Made by a program: the position numbers and the translations under genes. Of a DNA stretch of 21,618 nt, positions 6,287 to 13,767 are shown piece after piece. Below the pieces are notes generated by a model, which was given only the letters and a program-made list of their open reading frames with translations, was not told the origin of the DNA and ran no database searches. The first letter of the stretch is position 1, and each line of letters opens with the position of its first letter. Source of the DNA: CAZNQW01 sp964575225 (lineage in GTDB: Bacteria > Chloroflexota > Anaerolineae > JAAYZQ01); contig CAZNQW010000040.1 of assembly GCA_964575225.1 (NCBI GenBank), forward strand, positions 1-21,618, given 5' to 3'.

Positions 6287-7261
6287 TTACTCGGGCAGCG
6301 TCCCGCCCAAGCGTTTGTACAGATAGCGCACATTGACTTCCAGGCGCTCCATGCCGCCCATCAGCCAGGCGTCAAAGGGCGCCGGCAGTGTCACCTGCAA
6401 GGCCTCGTCCAGCGAGCCCCCGCGCCGCACCACATCACCCACCCGTTCCTCCAGCACATCGAAATACTCCAACTGAAGCGCCAGGTCGGGCGGCCCACCC
6501 ACCGGTCCGTGCCCCGGCACCAGCAGCCGGAAATCCATTTCCAGCACCGTGCGCACCTGCTGCCGGTACAGATCCAGATCGCAGGCGCCCATATAGGGCT
6601 GCATGTGGAAAAAGCCCACGTCGCCGAGAAAGGCTACACCCTCGTCCGCGAGCCACAGCACCGCGTCGTCGTCGGAATGGCCGCGCCCCAGGGATCGCAA
6701 TACGGCCATCCGTTCCTGTCCCTCAAAAAGAACCGGCTCCCGGAAGGTCCGGTCGGCATAGCGGGGCGTCCACTCGTCCATGTAGCGCAGGGTGTAGCCG
6801 ATGCGCGTCAGTAGCCGCTCCAACCCGGCACGCACCCGCTCGTCCTGGGCCGACTGCAACGCCTCCTCCGTCTCCTGGCGGTAGGCCTCCCACGCACGGC
6901 GGTCCTTCCGCTCCTCCACCAGCGCGGGCACCTGCCGGCGCCAGGCCCGATCGGTGACCTCGCTGGCCCACAGCTCCGTGTCCTCGGAAAAAGCCGCCGC
7001 GCCCAGCCAGTGGTCGGCATGGGCGTGGGTAAAAGCCACCTCATCGACGCCACGCTCGAATATCCATTCGGCGGCCCGGCGCAGGTCGCGCGCCGGCGGC
7101 ACCGCGTCAAAGGCGTCCACCACCAGTGTGCGCCCTCCCAGGTCGACGATCAGCGCGTTGGAAAAGGCTGCCCCGCCCGCCTGATGGATGCAGGCGAATA
7201 CCCCCTCTGCCAGCGGCTCGAGCGTAAAGTGCGTCGATGCGAACGCATCTGCCAGGGACAT
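6287..7261 (-). CDS. Metallo-beta-lactamase-fold hydrolase
   Basis: This 324-residue protein has the complete zinc-binding set of the metallo-beta-lactamase fold: HAHADH (79-84), H195 in GRGHSDDD, D214 in FLGDVG, and H251 in PGHGPVG. It therefore probably binds two metals. The region 85-180 is an inserted, charged helical segment. No signal peptide is seen, so it is likely cytoplasmic. The family is broad (glyoxalase II-like thioesterases, lactonases, SoxH-like proteins); a thioester hydrolase would suit the CoA-ester genes upstream on the same strand, but this is only context. GGGAG upstream supports the ATG at 7261. About 300 bp of repeats separate it from the flavoprotein gene, so it may have its own promoter. 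Confidence 0.88.
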   Translation of the reverse strand: MSLADAFASTHFTLEPLAEGVFACIHQAGGAAFSNALIVDLGGRTLVVDAFDAVPPARDLRRAAEWIFERGVDEVAFTHAHADHWLGAAAFSEDTELWASEVTDRAWRRQVPALVEERKDRRAWEAYRQETEEALQSAQDERVRAGLERLLTRIGYTLRYMDEWTPRYADRTFREPVLFEGQERMAVLRSLGRGHSDDDAVLWLADEGVAFLGDVGFFHMQPYMGACDLDLYRQQVRTVLEMDFRLLVPGHGPVGGPPDLALQLEYFDVLEERVGDVVRRGGSLDEALQVTLPAPFDAWLMGGMERLEVNVRYLYKRLGGTLPE

Positions 7262-7372
7262 TCCGTGTCTCCCTCTCTCTGTCCTCTACGGTTCTATCCT
7301 CTGTGCGGGCGACGCATGCCTCGCCCGTCAGCCGGTCGTCGCCCCCACTTGGACCGTCCTGCCTGTGTGTAC

Positions 7373-7393
7373 GGGCCGGTTTGAAACCGGCCC
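7373..7393. repeat. 21-nt dispersed palindrome, copy 1
   Basis: GGGCCGGTTT, a central G, then AAACCGGCCC. An identical 21-nt copy lies at 21553-21573. It sits in the 298-bp gap 7262-7559. That gap also holds GC-rich repeat-like pieces (GGGCGACGCATGCCTCGCCC near 7297, and GCCTCGCCCCTACAAGG near 7472) and no gene that I can support. The flanks (ACGGGCC...GGCCCTAC) resemble the GTAGGGGC-type repeats seen elsewhere in the window. Confidence 0.8.
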
Positions 7394-7559
7394 TACGCCG
7401 AACATTGGGCCCCGCAGCCGATGCCGCCCGCCGCCACAAGGACCGCCCGGTAGGCAATGGCCTGGCCGATGCCTCGCCCCTACAAGGTCGCTATGCGCAT
7501 CGGGGATTTCGTGTAACCGGTGGTCAGACTATCCGTCCCGCGGGCTGCCCACCGCCCCC

Positions 7560-9173
7560 CTATGTCACCTCGCGGGTATAGTTGGGCAACAGCACCGGCG
7601 AGGGGATCCGCTCCTCCTCATCAAAGGCGTGGCATGCCTCCTCAAAGCGCGTCACGTGTTCCAACGACAGGCGCTCCGGCGGCCGCCCGTTCTGAGCCAC
7701 CTCTTCGGCTGCTGCCCGGCCCGTCCGCCGCCCATAAACCAAAATCTCCAACAACGAATTGCCGCCCAGTCGGTTGCGGCCATGGACGCCGCCCGACACC
7801 TCCCCCGCCGAGAACAAGTGGGGCACCGTGGTATGGCCGTGGGCGTCGATCACCAGCCCGCCGTTCTGGAAATGGAAGGTCGGATAGACCAGCACCGGAT
7901 CGGTGCGGATATCGATGCCAAAGCGGTGGAACTGCCGATACATGGCCGCAAACTCGGCCATGGTGGCGCCCGGCCCGTGGATGATATCGACCATGGGCGT
8001 GTCCAGCCATACGCTTTGCTGGCCTGCCGGAGTGAGAATCCCCCGCTTTCGCACCTGGCACTCGCGGATGTTGGCACTGGCCACCGTGTCGCGGGTCTCC
8101 AGGTGATAGATGAACTGCTCGGCGTCGATGTTCACCAACTGGGCTCCCATGCCCCGCAACTTTTCGGTTACCAACTGGCCCACAATCTGCTCGGGGAAGG
8201 CCGCGCCGGTGGGGTGATACTGCATCGAATCCAAAAAGAGCAGCTCGGCCCCCAACCGATAGGCGATGGCCAGCCCGTCGGCCGTGGCGCCATAGTGGTT
8301 GGTGGTGGGAAAGAGCTGATAGTGGAGCCGTCCGCTGCCGCCGGTGGCCATGATGGTGCGCCGAGCGCGGACGACCAGGTAGTCGTCTGTTTCCAGGTTC
8401 TGCAGCAGCGCGCCGCCGCAACCGCCCTGACCATCGCCCAGCAGCTCGATGGCCGGCGAGAATTCCAGCACCGTCACCTCGGGATAGCTGCGCAGCTCGT
8501 CGCGCAGCGTGCGCATGATCTCCATGCCGGTGTAGTCTTTGGCCGTGTGGATCCGCTTGCGAGAGCTCCCCCCCAGGTGGATAGTCTTCATGGTGCCGTC
8601 GGGCTCTTTGTCGAACAGGCAACCAAGGCCCTCCAGCCAATGGATGATCCCCGGCGCATCGCACACCAGGGCTTCCACCAGATCGGGCACGTTGGTGAAC
8701 CCACCGCCGCCGATGGCGTCCAGATAGTGGATCGCCGGCGAGTCGATGGGCTTGTCGGCAGCCTGGATGCCCCCCTGGGCCATCATCGTATTGGCATCGC
8801 CGTGGCGCAGCTTGGTAGCCAGCAGCACCCGGGCGCCGTTCTCCCGGGCCGTGATCGCCGCTGCCGTGCCTGCCCCGCCGCCGCCAATGACCAACACATC
8901 GACGTCATAGTCGGGCTCCAGCGTGGGGAACCGGGCCGGGTCCACCCGGCTGCGCCCCTCCATCACGGCGGCCAGCTCCAGTGGCATGCGCATCCCGGCC
9001 GAGGGACCCACGCGCAAGGGCCGCATCCGGTCTTGGACATAGTCGGGATGGTTGCTGCTGATCAGAGCCTGCTTTTCCTCCATCGTCAGGCGCGGAAAGC
9101 TCTGGCTCAGGCGTTCGCTGCGGGTGGCTTCGACCCGCTCTTTCAATGCTTCCAACTGGGGTGGATAGGGCAT
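7560..9173 (-). CDS. FAD-binding fumarate reductase/succinate dehydrogenase-like flavoprotein
   Basis: This 537-residue protein belongs to the FrdA/SdhA/L-aspartate-oxidase flavoprotein family. After an N-terminal extension of about 90 residues comes the FAD dinucleotide fold (VLVIGGGGAGTAA, 93-105) and the MAQGGI loop (131-136). Substrate-site residues are present: H320 in HPTG, R340 in TEKLRGMG, H434 in FHFQNGG, and R468 in the block GRNRLGGNSLLE (465-476). The histidine that binds FAD covalently in SdhA/FrdA is replaced by Asn129 (ANTMMAQGG), so FAD is probably non-covalent. The C-terminal helical domain is short, and no iron-sulfur or membrane-anchor subunit lies nearby. AAGGAG about 7 nt upstream fixes the start at 9173; an open frame continues upstream only as a shadow of the HD gene, whose stop is 11 nt away. 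The electron partner and substrate are unknown. Confidence 0.88.
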   Translation of the reverse strand: MPYPPQLEALKERVEATRSERLSQSFPRLTMEEKQALISSNHPDYVQDRMRPLRVGPSAGMRMPLELAAVMEGRSRVDPARFPTLEPDYDVDVLVIGGGGAGTAAAITARENGARVLLATKLRHGDANTMMAQGGIQAADKPIDSPAIHYLDAIGGGGFTNVPDLVEALVCDAPGIIHWLEGLGCLFDKEPDGTMKTIHLGGSSRKRIHTAKDYTGMEIMRTLRDELRSYPEVTVLEFSPAIELLGDGQGGCGGALLQNLETDDYLVVRARRTIMATGGSGRLHYQLFPTTNHYGATADGLAIAYRLGAELLFLDSMQYHPTGAAFPEQIVGQLVTEKLRGMGAQLVNIDAEQFIYHLETRDTVASANIRECQVRKRGILTPAGQQSVWLDTPMVDIIHGPGATMAEFAAMYRQFHRFGIDIRTDPVLVYPTFHFQNGGLVIDAHGHTTVPHLFSAGEVSGGVHGRNRLGGNSLLEILVYGRRTGRAAAEEVAQNGRPPERLSLEHVTRFEEACHAFDEEERIPSPVLLPNYTREVT

Positions 9174-9184
9174 GAGATCTCTCC

Positions 9185-9778
9185 TTACACCTTGGACGCC
9201 AATTCGTCCTGCAGCCGTGCCTGGTAACCGCGCAGCCAGGCAATCCGCTCGGCGATGATCTCGCCGCCCCGCGCCGTGTACGACGCGCCTTCGGCGCTGG
9301 CAATGACGCGGTCGATCAGCGCCGGGACCTGGCTCACATCGCCGCGGTACTCGCCCGCTTCGGTGGCCCGGGTGATGGCCCGAGCCAGTCCGATGGCGCC
9401 CACGAACTCGGCCACGTCGGCGTCGTACAGGACCTTGGCCTCGAGGGTCTGGGGGTCGGGCCCGCCGTAGCGACTGTGGCCCTCGATGGCGTGGCTGACG
9501 GCCTGCACCGTCTCCTCGTCCCAGCCCAATTCGCGCAGCATGCCCCGCGCCATGCGAGCACCCAGTTCGTAATGCCGCATCTTGTTCAGCGGCACCCCAA
9601 TGTCGTGCAGGTAGGCCGCTGCGCGCACAATGCCCAGATCGGCCCCCTCTTGGGCGCCCAGCGCCTCGGCCAGTTGCCGCACCCGCTCGATGTGATCCAT
9701 CCCGGCAAAGCTGGCTGTGCTCTGCATCAACGTCGCCGTCTGCCGGATGAACTCCAGGTCGTGATCGGAAATCTCCAT
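9185..9778 (-). CDS. HD-domain phosphohydrolase-like protein
   Basis: This 197-residue protein has the HD superfamily metal-binding pattern: H29, the H58-D59 pair (YLHDIG), H96 and H101 in the SHAIEGHSRYGG stretch, and D119 (LYDADV). HD proteins are metal-dependent phosphohydrolases, often acting on nucleotides or nucleotide signals, and the protein should be cytoplasmic. No fused sensor or synthetase domain is present, so the substrate is unknown. It lies between the CitE-like lyase (79 bp upstream) and the flavoprotein (11 bp downstream), probably in one transcript. A small GC-rich hairpin (CGCGGGA/TCCCGCG, 9816-9837) sits in the gap to the lyase gene. An HD protein in a CoA-ester pathway is not expected from any pathway I know. 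Confidence 0.85.
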   Translation of the reverse strand: MEISDHDLEFIRQTATLMQSTASFAGMDHIERVRQLAEALGAQEGADLGIVRAAAYLHDIGVPLNKMRHYELGARMARGMLRELGWDEETVQAVSHAIEGHSRYGGPDPQTLEAKVLYDADVAEFVGAIGLARAITRATEAGEYRGDVSQVPALIDRVIASAEGASYTARGGEIIAERIAWLRGYQARLQDELASKV

Positions 9779-9815
9779 CCTGTCTCCCTCCTCTTTCCCT
9801 CGCCTGTCGCGGGGA

Positions 9816-9837
9816 CGCGGGACCGAAAGATCCCGCG
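9816..9837. repeat. GC-rich hairpin between lyase and HD genes
   Basis: CGCGGGA and TCCCGCG form a 7-bp perfect stem with an 8-nt loop. A related form (GCGGGATC, GCCA, GATCCCGC) is at 17771-17790, suggesting a small dispersed repeat and not a terminator, as no T-run follows on the minus strand. Confidence 0.5.
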
Positions 9838-9857
9838 CCAGCCAATCTATCGTTATG

Positions 9858-10727
9858 TCAATCTTCTACAGCCGCCAGAAGCTCCCGAGCCCGGGCCACC
9901 ACCGGCGCATCGATCATCTTGCCATCCAGCGCCACCACCCCATCGCCGCGGGCGGTGGCCTCGTCAAAGGCGGCCAACACCCGCCGCGCCCACTCGAACT
10001 CGGCCGCGCTGGGTGCCCAGGCCTGGTGCACCGGCTCGATCTGGTTGGGGTGGATCAACAACTGGCCCGAATACCCCAGCCGGCGCGCCTGGCTCGCCTC
10101 CGCCCGCAGGCCGTCCTCGTCTTGCAGGTCGGTGTAGACGGTGTCGATGGCCCACACGCCGGCCGCGCGAGCCGCCACCACCACATGGGCGCGGGCATAG
10201 GCCAGCTCCTGGCCCTCCCGGGTGCGCACCGCCCCCAGATCGCGCGATAGGTCCTCGCCGCCCAGGCACAGGGCCTGCACTCGCGGGCTCGACCGGGCCA
10301 GATCCAAGACCCGCAGCACGCCCAGCGCCGTCTCGATCATCAGCAGTACCCCCAACGACCCGGCCGCCAGGCCCTGCTGGGCTTCCCAGCCGTCGAGCCA
10401 GCGGGCCAGTGCCTGCACCTCGTCGGGATTCTCGGCCTTGGGCAGGCAGACGGCATCCACGCGGCCGCCGGGCAGGGTGGCAGCCAGGTCGTCCTGGGCC
10501 AGGCCGCCCGTCCAGCCGTTGATGCGCACCACCACCTGGGGACCAAAGGGCCCGGCGTCCAGCGCCTGGCGGATCAGCCCGCGGGCCTCGGCTTTGGCCT
10601 CGGGCGCCACCCCGTCCTCCAGGTCCAGGATGACGGCATCGGCCGCCGCCGTCCGCGCCTTTTCCAACAGACGCGTCTTGGCGCCCGGCACGAACATCAG
10701 GCTACGCAGTGGAGTCTGTACCGGCAT
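9858..10727 (-). CDS. HpcH/HpaI (CitE-like) CoA-ester lyase
   Basis: This 289-residue TIM-barrel protein belongs to the CitE/malyl-CoA lyase branch of the HpcH/HpaI family, which cleaves or forms 3-hydroxyacyl-CoA esters such as malyl-, citramalyl- or citryl-CoA with Mg2+. Signature parts are RSLMFVPG (8-15), DLEDGV (35-40), R69 in VRING, LPKAE (95-99), the Mg ligands E132 (MIET) and D159 (GGEDLSRDLG), and HPNQ (226-229). Length fits the family; malyl-CoA lyases are often slightly longer. An excellent ribosome-binding site (AGGAGGTG, about 7 nt upstream) fixes the start. No citrate lyase alpha/gamma genes are nearby, so a free-CoA-ester lyase is more likely than true CitE. The SucC/SucD-like ligase upstream on the same strand could supply its CoA ester. 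Confidence 0.9.
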   Translation of the reverse strand: MPVQTPLRSLMFVPGAKTRLLEKARTAAADAVILDLEDGVAPEAKAEARGLIRQALDAGPFGPQVVVRINGWTGGLAQDDLAATLPGGRVDAVCLPKAENPDEVQALARWLDGWEAQQGLAAGSLGVLLMIETALGVLRVLDLARSSPRVQALCLGGEDLSRDLGAVRTREGQELAYARAHVVVAARAAGVWAIDTVYTDLQDEDGLRAEASQARRLGYSGQLLIHPNQIEPVHQAWAPSAAEFEWARRVLAAFDEATARGDGVVALDGKMIDAPVVARARELLAAVED

Positions 10728-11111
10728 GGTTCACACCTCCTCATTATTATGGCAACGGGCTGCCACCACCCACCGTCCCTTCATCGCACGCATCAACGGT
10801 TGCAGATTGGGCTGGCCTTACGAAGCTTGATCGAGTTGCATCGTCTCTTGCAAAACCGAATTCCGACCGGGAAACGCACCAATTTCGTGGGGTCCGGGGC
10901 CGCCCGTCTGCGAGCGCGTTAGAGCCCCGGGCCGGGGTGTGGGGGCGCGGCTGCGCTCCCACAAAACCCCTGCGCTGAAAAAAGTACACCTCTCGGAGGC
11001 TTGGACCCTGCGAGCCGGAAACCATGCAGGCAGGCGCAGCCGGGGGTCCACCCCGATTCCACAATGGATGCCCGCTTTCGCGGGCATGACAGGCCGAGGC
11101 CCTCCTACCTC
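10728..11111. other. Intergenic region with repeats
   Basis: No gene is supported here. It contains a hairpin TGTGGGGGCGC/GCGCTCCCACA (10938-10963, one wobble pair). It also contains a REP-like hairpin ATGCCCGC, TTTC, GCGGGCAT (11068-11087) in the context TGGATG...GCGGGCATGAC, which matches the end of the element at 17911-17996. The region separates the ligase-ferredoxin genes from the lyase-HD-flavoprotein genes. No strong promoter for the lyase was found, although an AT-rich CATAATAAT stretch lies just before its ribosome-binding site. Confidence 0.6.
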
Positions 11112-11342
11112 CTACCCCGTAAACGGCTCGTCGCGGTACAGGCGCTGGACGCGCACCGCGCCTTCGGGATACACCCGCAGGCACAGCCCGCACAGCGTGC
11201 ACTCGTCCTCGTTCTCGGGATCGGTCACCAGGCGATCCTCCTGCCAGGAAAACACGTTCACCGGGCAGACCTCGGTCAGTCGCTTGCCGCCATCGGGAGC
11301 GCAGCGCTCGGGATCGATTTCGACGCGAATAAAGATACCCAT
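11112..11342 (-). CDS. Single-cluster 4Fe-4S ferredoxin (degenerate bacterial ferredoxin fold)
   Basis: This 76-residue ferredoxin-like protein has only five cysteines. The second motif CTLCGLC gives C48, C51 and C54, and CP at 26-27 gives the fourth ligand for one [4Fe-4S] cluster. The other site is lost: the first motif keeps only C14, and the last cysteine of the second motif is Tyr58 (CLRVYP). The cysteine layout is like that of FixX and the iron-sulfur part of electron-transfer-flavoprotein:quinone oxidoreductase. The ATG overlaps the stop of the SucD-like gene by one base (TGATG), so translation is coupled. It probably carries electrons for a partner encoded in this block. The flavoprotein at 7560-9173 is the obvious candidate, though this is inference. 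Confidence 0.85.
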   Translation of the reverse strand: MGIFIRVEIDPERCAPDGGKRLTEVCPVNVFSWQEDRLVTDPENEDECTLCGLCLRVYPEGAVRVQRLYRDEPFTG

Positions 11343-12238
11343 CAGCCGATGGCCTCCTTCACCAGAGTTGCGACCTCGCTCAAGCGCCGGGCCACGCGAA
11401 TGCCCGCCGCCGACAGCGTCTCGATCTTGGCCGCCGGACTGCCCCTCCCCCCTTCAACGATGGTGGCCGCATGGCCAAAGCGCACGCCGGGCATCTGATC
11501 GGCAAATCGACCGGCGATAAAGGCCACGATGGGCAGCCGCGAACCGTGGGCCGCCACGTGGGCGGCCAGCGTTTCCTCCATGGTGCTGCCCGGCTCCCCA
11601 AAAAAGACCAAGGCCTGGGTTTCGGGGTCAGCCTCAAACAGCGGCAGCAGGTCCAAAAAGGTCGAGCCCACCAACGGATCGCCGCCCACACTGACGCAGG
11701 TACTCTGTCCCAACCCGGCGTGGGTCAACAGATTGGCGATTTCGGTGGTCATGCCGCCGCTGCGCGACATCACGCCCACCGGGCCGGGCGTGTAAGCCCG
11801 CCTCACGGCGTCGGCCGAACCGCCGCACATGCCCACCCGCGTCTTGCCGGGCGAGATCAGCCCCAGGCTGTTGGGGCCCACCACGCGACAACCATACTCG
11901 GCTGCCGCCTCCAGCACCTCGGCCATATCGCGGCGGGGAATGCGCTCGGTGACAATGACCACCAGGCGCAAGCCGTTGCCCATCGACTCCAGGGCCGCGT
12001 CCTTGGTAAAAGCAGCCGGCACCGAGATGACGCAGGCGTCGGCAGGATGATCGGCCAGGGCCGCAGCTACCGTGTCGTACACGGGCACGCCGTGGACCTC
12101 GGCGCCACCCTTGCCGGGCGTCACCCCGGCAACGATGCGGGCGCCATAGGCAATCGACTCAATGGTAAAGGTCGCGGCCTCGCGGCCCGTGATGCCTTGG
12201 ACCAGGATTTTTGTCTGTTCGTCGGCTAGGATTGCCAT
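11342..12238 (-). CDS. SucD-like CoA ligase alpha subunit
   Basis: This 298-residue protein matches the alpha subunit of succinyl-CoA synthetase-type (ADP/GDP-forming) acyl-CoA ligases. The N-terminal CoA-binding Rossmann domain has VQGITGREA (13-21) and GVTPGKGG (38-45). The ligase domain has GPNSLGLISPG (121-131), GVMSRSGGMT (155-164), GQSTCVSVGGDP (177-188), E215 in FFGEPGS, and the phosphorylated histidine H256 (FGHAATI). All catalytic features are present, so it should be active. It starts 6 bp after the SucC-like stop, with AAAGGAGG inside the end of that gene, and overlaps the ferredoxin start. Sequence differences in its partner subunit suggest an acid other than succinate; malate-, citrate- and itaconate-CoA ligases belong to the same family. 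Confidence 0.9.
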   Translation of the reverse strand: MAILADEQTKILVQGITGREAATFTIESIAYGARIVAGVTPGKGGAEVHGVPVYDTVAAALADHPADACVISVPAAFTKDAALESMGNGLRLVVIVTERIPRRDMAEVLEAAAEYGCRVVGPNSLGLISPGKTRVGMCGGSADAVRRAYTPGPVGVMSRSGGMTTEIANLLTHAGLGQSTCVSVGGDPLVGSTFLDLLPLFEADPETQALVFFGEPGSTMEETLAAHVAAHGSRLPIVAFIAGRFADQMPGVRFGHAATIVEGGRGSPAAKIETLSAAGIRVARRLSEVATLVKEAIG

Positions 12239-12244
12239 GGTCGC

Positions 12245-13423
12245 CTATGCCTCCTTTCGGACCATCGTCGCCACCACCTGATCGATGCTGGTCTCGCGGG
12301 TGAAAAAGGGCACCCCGTAATGGCGCAGCAGGGAAAAGCCCTCCTCCTCCCACGAACCCGGAATGCGAAACGCCGCGATTCGTTCGGCGGGATCGCCGCC
12401 CATCTCCAAGATGCCCTTGACGACGCCGCGGGCCACCAGATCCACCCGGGTGTTGGACACCACGTTCATGATGACGGCGATGCGCTCCACCCGTGGCTGG
12501 CTGAGGATCAGCTTGGTCAGCTCTTTGACCTTCCAGACGCTGGGATTGCCGCCAATCTCGCAATAGTTGGCCGGGCGCAGGCCGGCGTCGAGCACGGCGT
12601 CGAATGCAGCCAGGCTGGCGCCTCCCCCGCCGATGAGCAACCCCAGGTCGCCGTCGAACTGCACCATCCGCCCGGCCACCCCGCGGTGATCGGCGCCGTC
12701 GATCTCGGCCGCCTTTTGCTCGAACTCGGTCAGGGGCCTCTGGCCCCGTCCGGCCAGATCGAACCTGCTGGTCAGCTCGGGGTGGCGATAGAGCCCGTCG
12801 TCATCCAGATCGACGTGGGCGTCAACGGCCACCAGACGGCCGTCGGGGGTCACCATCAGGGGATTGACTTCGACCAACAATGCGTCCAGCTTGATAAAGA
12901 GCGCCACCAGCCGGTCGATGACATCGGTCAGGCGCAACAGGGGCCGCCCCGTAAGACCCAGGCCCAGGGCCACGTCGCGGGAACGGTAGGTGGGCCAGGG
13001 ACGCCGCAGGGGCAACAGGTGGCGCTGCACCTCATCGGCCATGGCCTCGATCTCGACGCCTCCCATGGCCGAAACCAGGAGCACCGGCCTCCGGGCTGTG
13101 GTGTCGTAGGTGACGGCCAGATACAGCTCTTGTTGCGCCTGCACCTGCTGTTCCACCAGCAGCAGTCGCACCGGATGGCCTCGCAGGGGTTCGGCCAACA
13201 GGCGCTCGGCCGCCGCCGCCGCTTGATCGGGAGTGTCGACAAAGGCCAGGCCGCCCGCCTTGCCCCGGCCGCCCAGCGGGATCTGGGGTTTGAGGACCAC
13301 CCGCTCGCCCAATGCCTGGGCAGCTTGGGACGCTTCGGCCGCCGACGACACCAGGCGACCCTGAGGGGTCTCCAGGCCTGCCTCACGCAGAAGGAGCTTG
13401 CTTTCGTGTTCCAACAGTCGCAT
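12245..13423 (-). CDS. SucC-like CoA ligase beta subunit (ATP-grasp)
   Basis: This 392-residue protein matches the beta subunit of succinyl-CoA synthetase-type ligases. It has an ATP-grasp domain with K45 and GGRGKAGG (51-58), E185-V-N-P-L, and VDAHVDLDDDGLYRHPE (200-216). A C-terminal CoA-ligase domain follows, with IGGGGAS (264-270) and a GGNP turn (291-294). The loop that reads GGIVRCD in E. coli SucC reads VVSNTRVD here (321-328), a change near the expected carboxylate site. An excellent ribosome-binding site (AAGGAGGTGG) fixes the start at 13423; the in-frame extension upstream has no similarity. It is the first gene of the SucC-SucD-ferredoxin operon and has a recognisable promoter at 13515-13543. 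It could be a housekeeping succinyl-CoA synthetase variant, but the neighbours and altered loop favour a special role. Confidence 0.9.
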   Translation of the reverse strand: MRLLEHESKLLLREAGLETPQGRLVSSAAEASQAAQALGERVVLKPQIPLGGRGKAGGLAFVDTPDQAAAAAERLLAEPLRGHPVRLLLVEQQVQAQQELYLAVTYDTTARRPVLLVSAMGGVEIEAMADEVQRHLLPLRRPWPTYRSRDVALGLGLTGRPLLRLTDVIDRLVALFIKLDALLVEVNPLMVTPDGRLVAVDAHVDLDDDGLYRHPELTSRFDLAGRGQRPLTEFEQKAAEIDGADHRGVAGRMVQFDGDLGLLIGGGGASLAAFDAVLDAGLRPANYCEIGGNPSVWKVKELTKLILSQPRVERIAVIMNVVSNTRVDLVARGVVKGILEMGGDPAERIAAFRIPGSWEEEGFSLLRHYGVPFFTRETSIDQVVATMVRKEA

Positions 13424-13514
13424 CGCCCACCTCCTTGGGAGCCGCTGCAATCGGAGTCTATTCGAGGTTGTGCTGGCACGGGCGCGCCACATTCGGCGGC
13501 CTACGCCAAGATAG

Positions 13515-13543
13515 ATAATAACACCTTTGCGCCAACTTCGCAA
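13515..13543 (-). promoter_or_regulatory. Promoter of the CoA ligase operon
   Basis: On the minus strand TTGCGA (13543-13538, 4 of 6 consensus) is followed by 17 nt and TATTAT (13520-13515, 5 of 6). The predicted start near 13508 leaves a leader of about 85 nt before the SucC-like start codon. Confidence 0.55.
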
Positions 13544-13767
13544 GTTCGGACCGGCGCGGACGAAGGATCGCCAGGTCGGGCAAGACGTGGTGTGACGCAG
13601 GATGGCTGCTGCCGGCGAGTGCGCAGGCCTTTATGCGTGAGGGTACTCGCGGCAGGCATGACGATGCGTCCATGGACGAACGTCACCCCGACCTGCTTGC
13701 CCATACAGGCGCGGGCGACGGCCTTGTAGGGCGGCGCCCCATGCCACGCCGCCCCCCCTAAATCCCA
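13544..13767. repeat. Intergenic inverted repeats after the PRPP synthetase gene
   Basis: Two hairpins fill this stretch. CTGCCGGCGAGT (13609-13620) pairs with ACTCGCGGCAG (13645-13655) with one bulged G; it is flanked by AGGATG and GGCATGAC, as in the REP-like elements at 11065 and 17955. GGGCGGCG (13729-13736) pairs with CGCCGCCC (13747-13754), 13 nt past the PRPP synthetase stop. That second hairpin may also act as its transcript end, though it has no T-run. No gene is supported in 13424-13767. Confidence 0.6.

Noticed and set aside
7188..9227. 679-codon plus-strand open frame opposite the flavoprotein
   Set aside because: It is low-complexity sequence antisense to a conserved gene and crosses the repeat-filled gap; it is a shadow. 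The same applies to long plus-strand frames at 12320-13729, 14856-16079 and 16200-17519.
9858..10727. True citrate lyase beta subunit (CitE)
   Set aside because: No citrate lyase alpha or gamma subunit or prosthetic-group genes accompany it, so a stand-alone CoA-ester lyase is more likely.
11342..13423. Citryl-CoA synthetase of the reverse citric acid cycle
   Set aside because: The partner citryl-CoA lyase in that pathway is related to citrate synthase, not to the CitE-like enzyme here, and no other reverse-cycle gene is present; it remains only one option among several.
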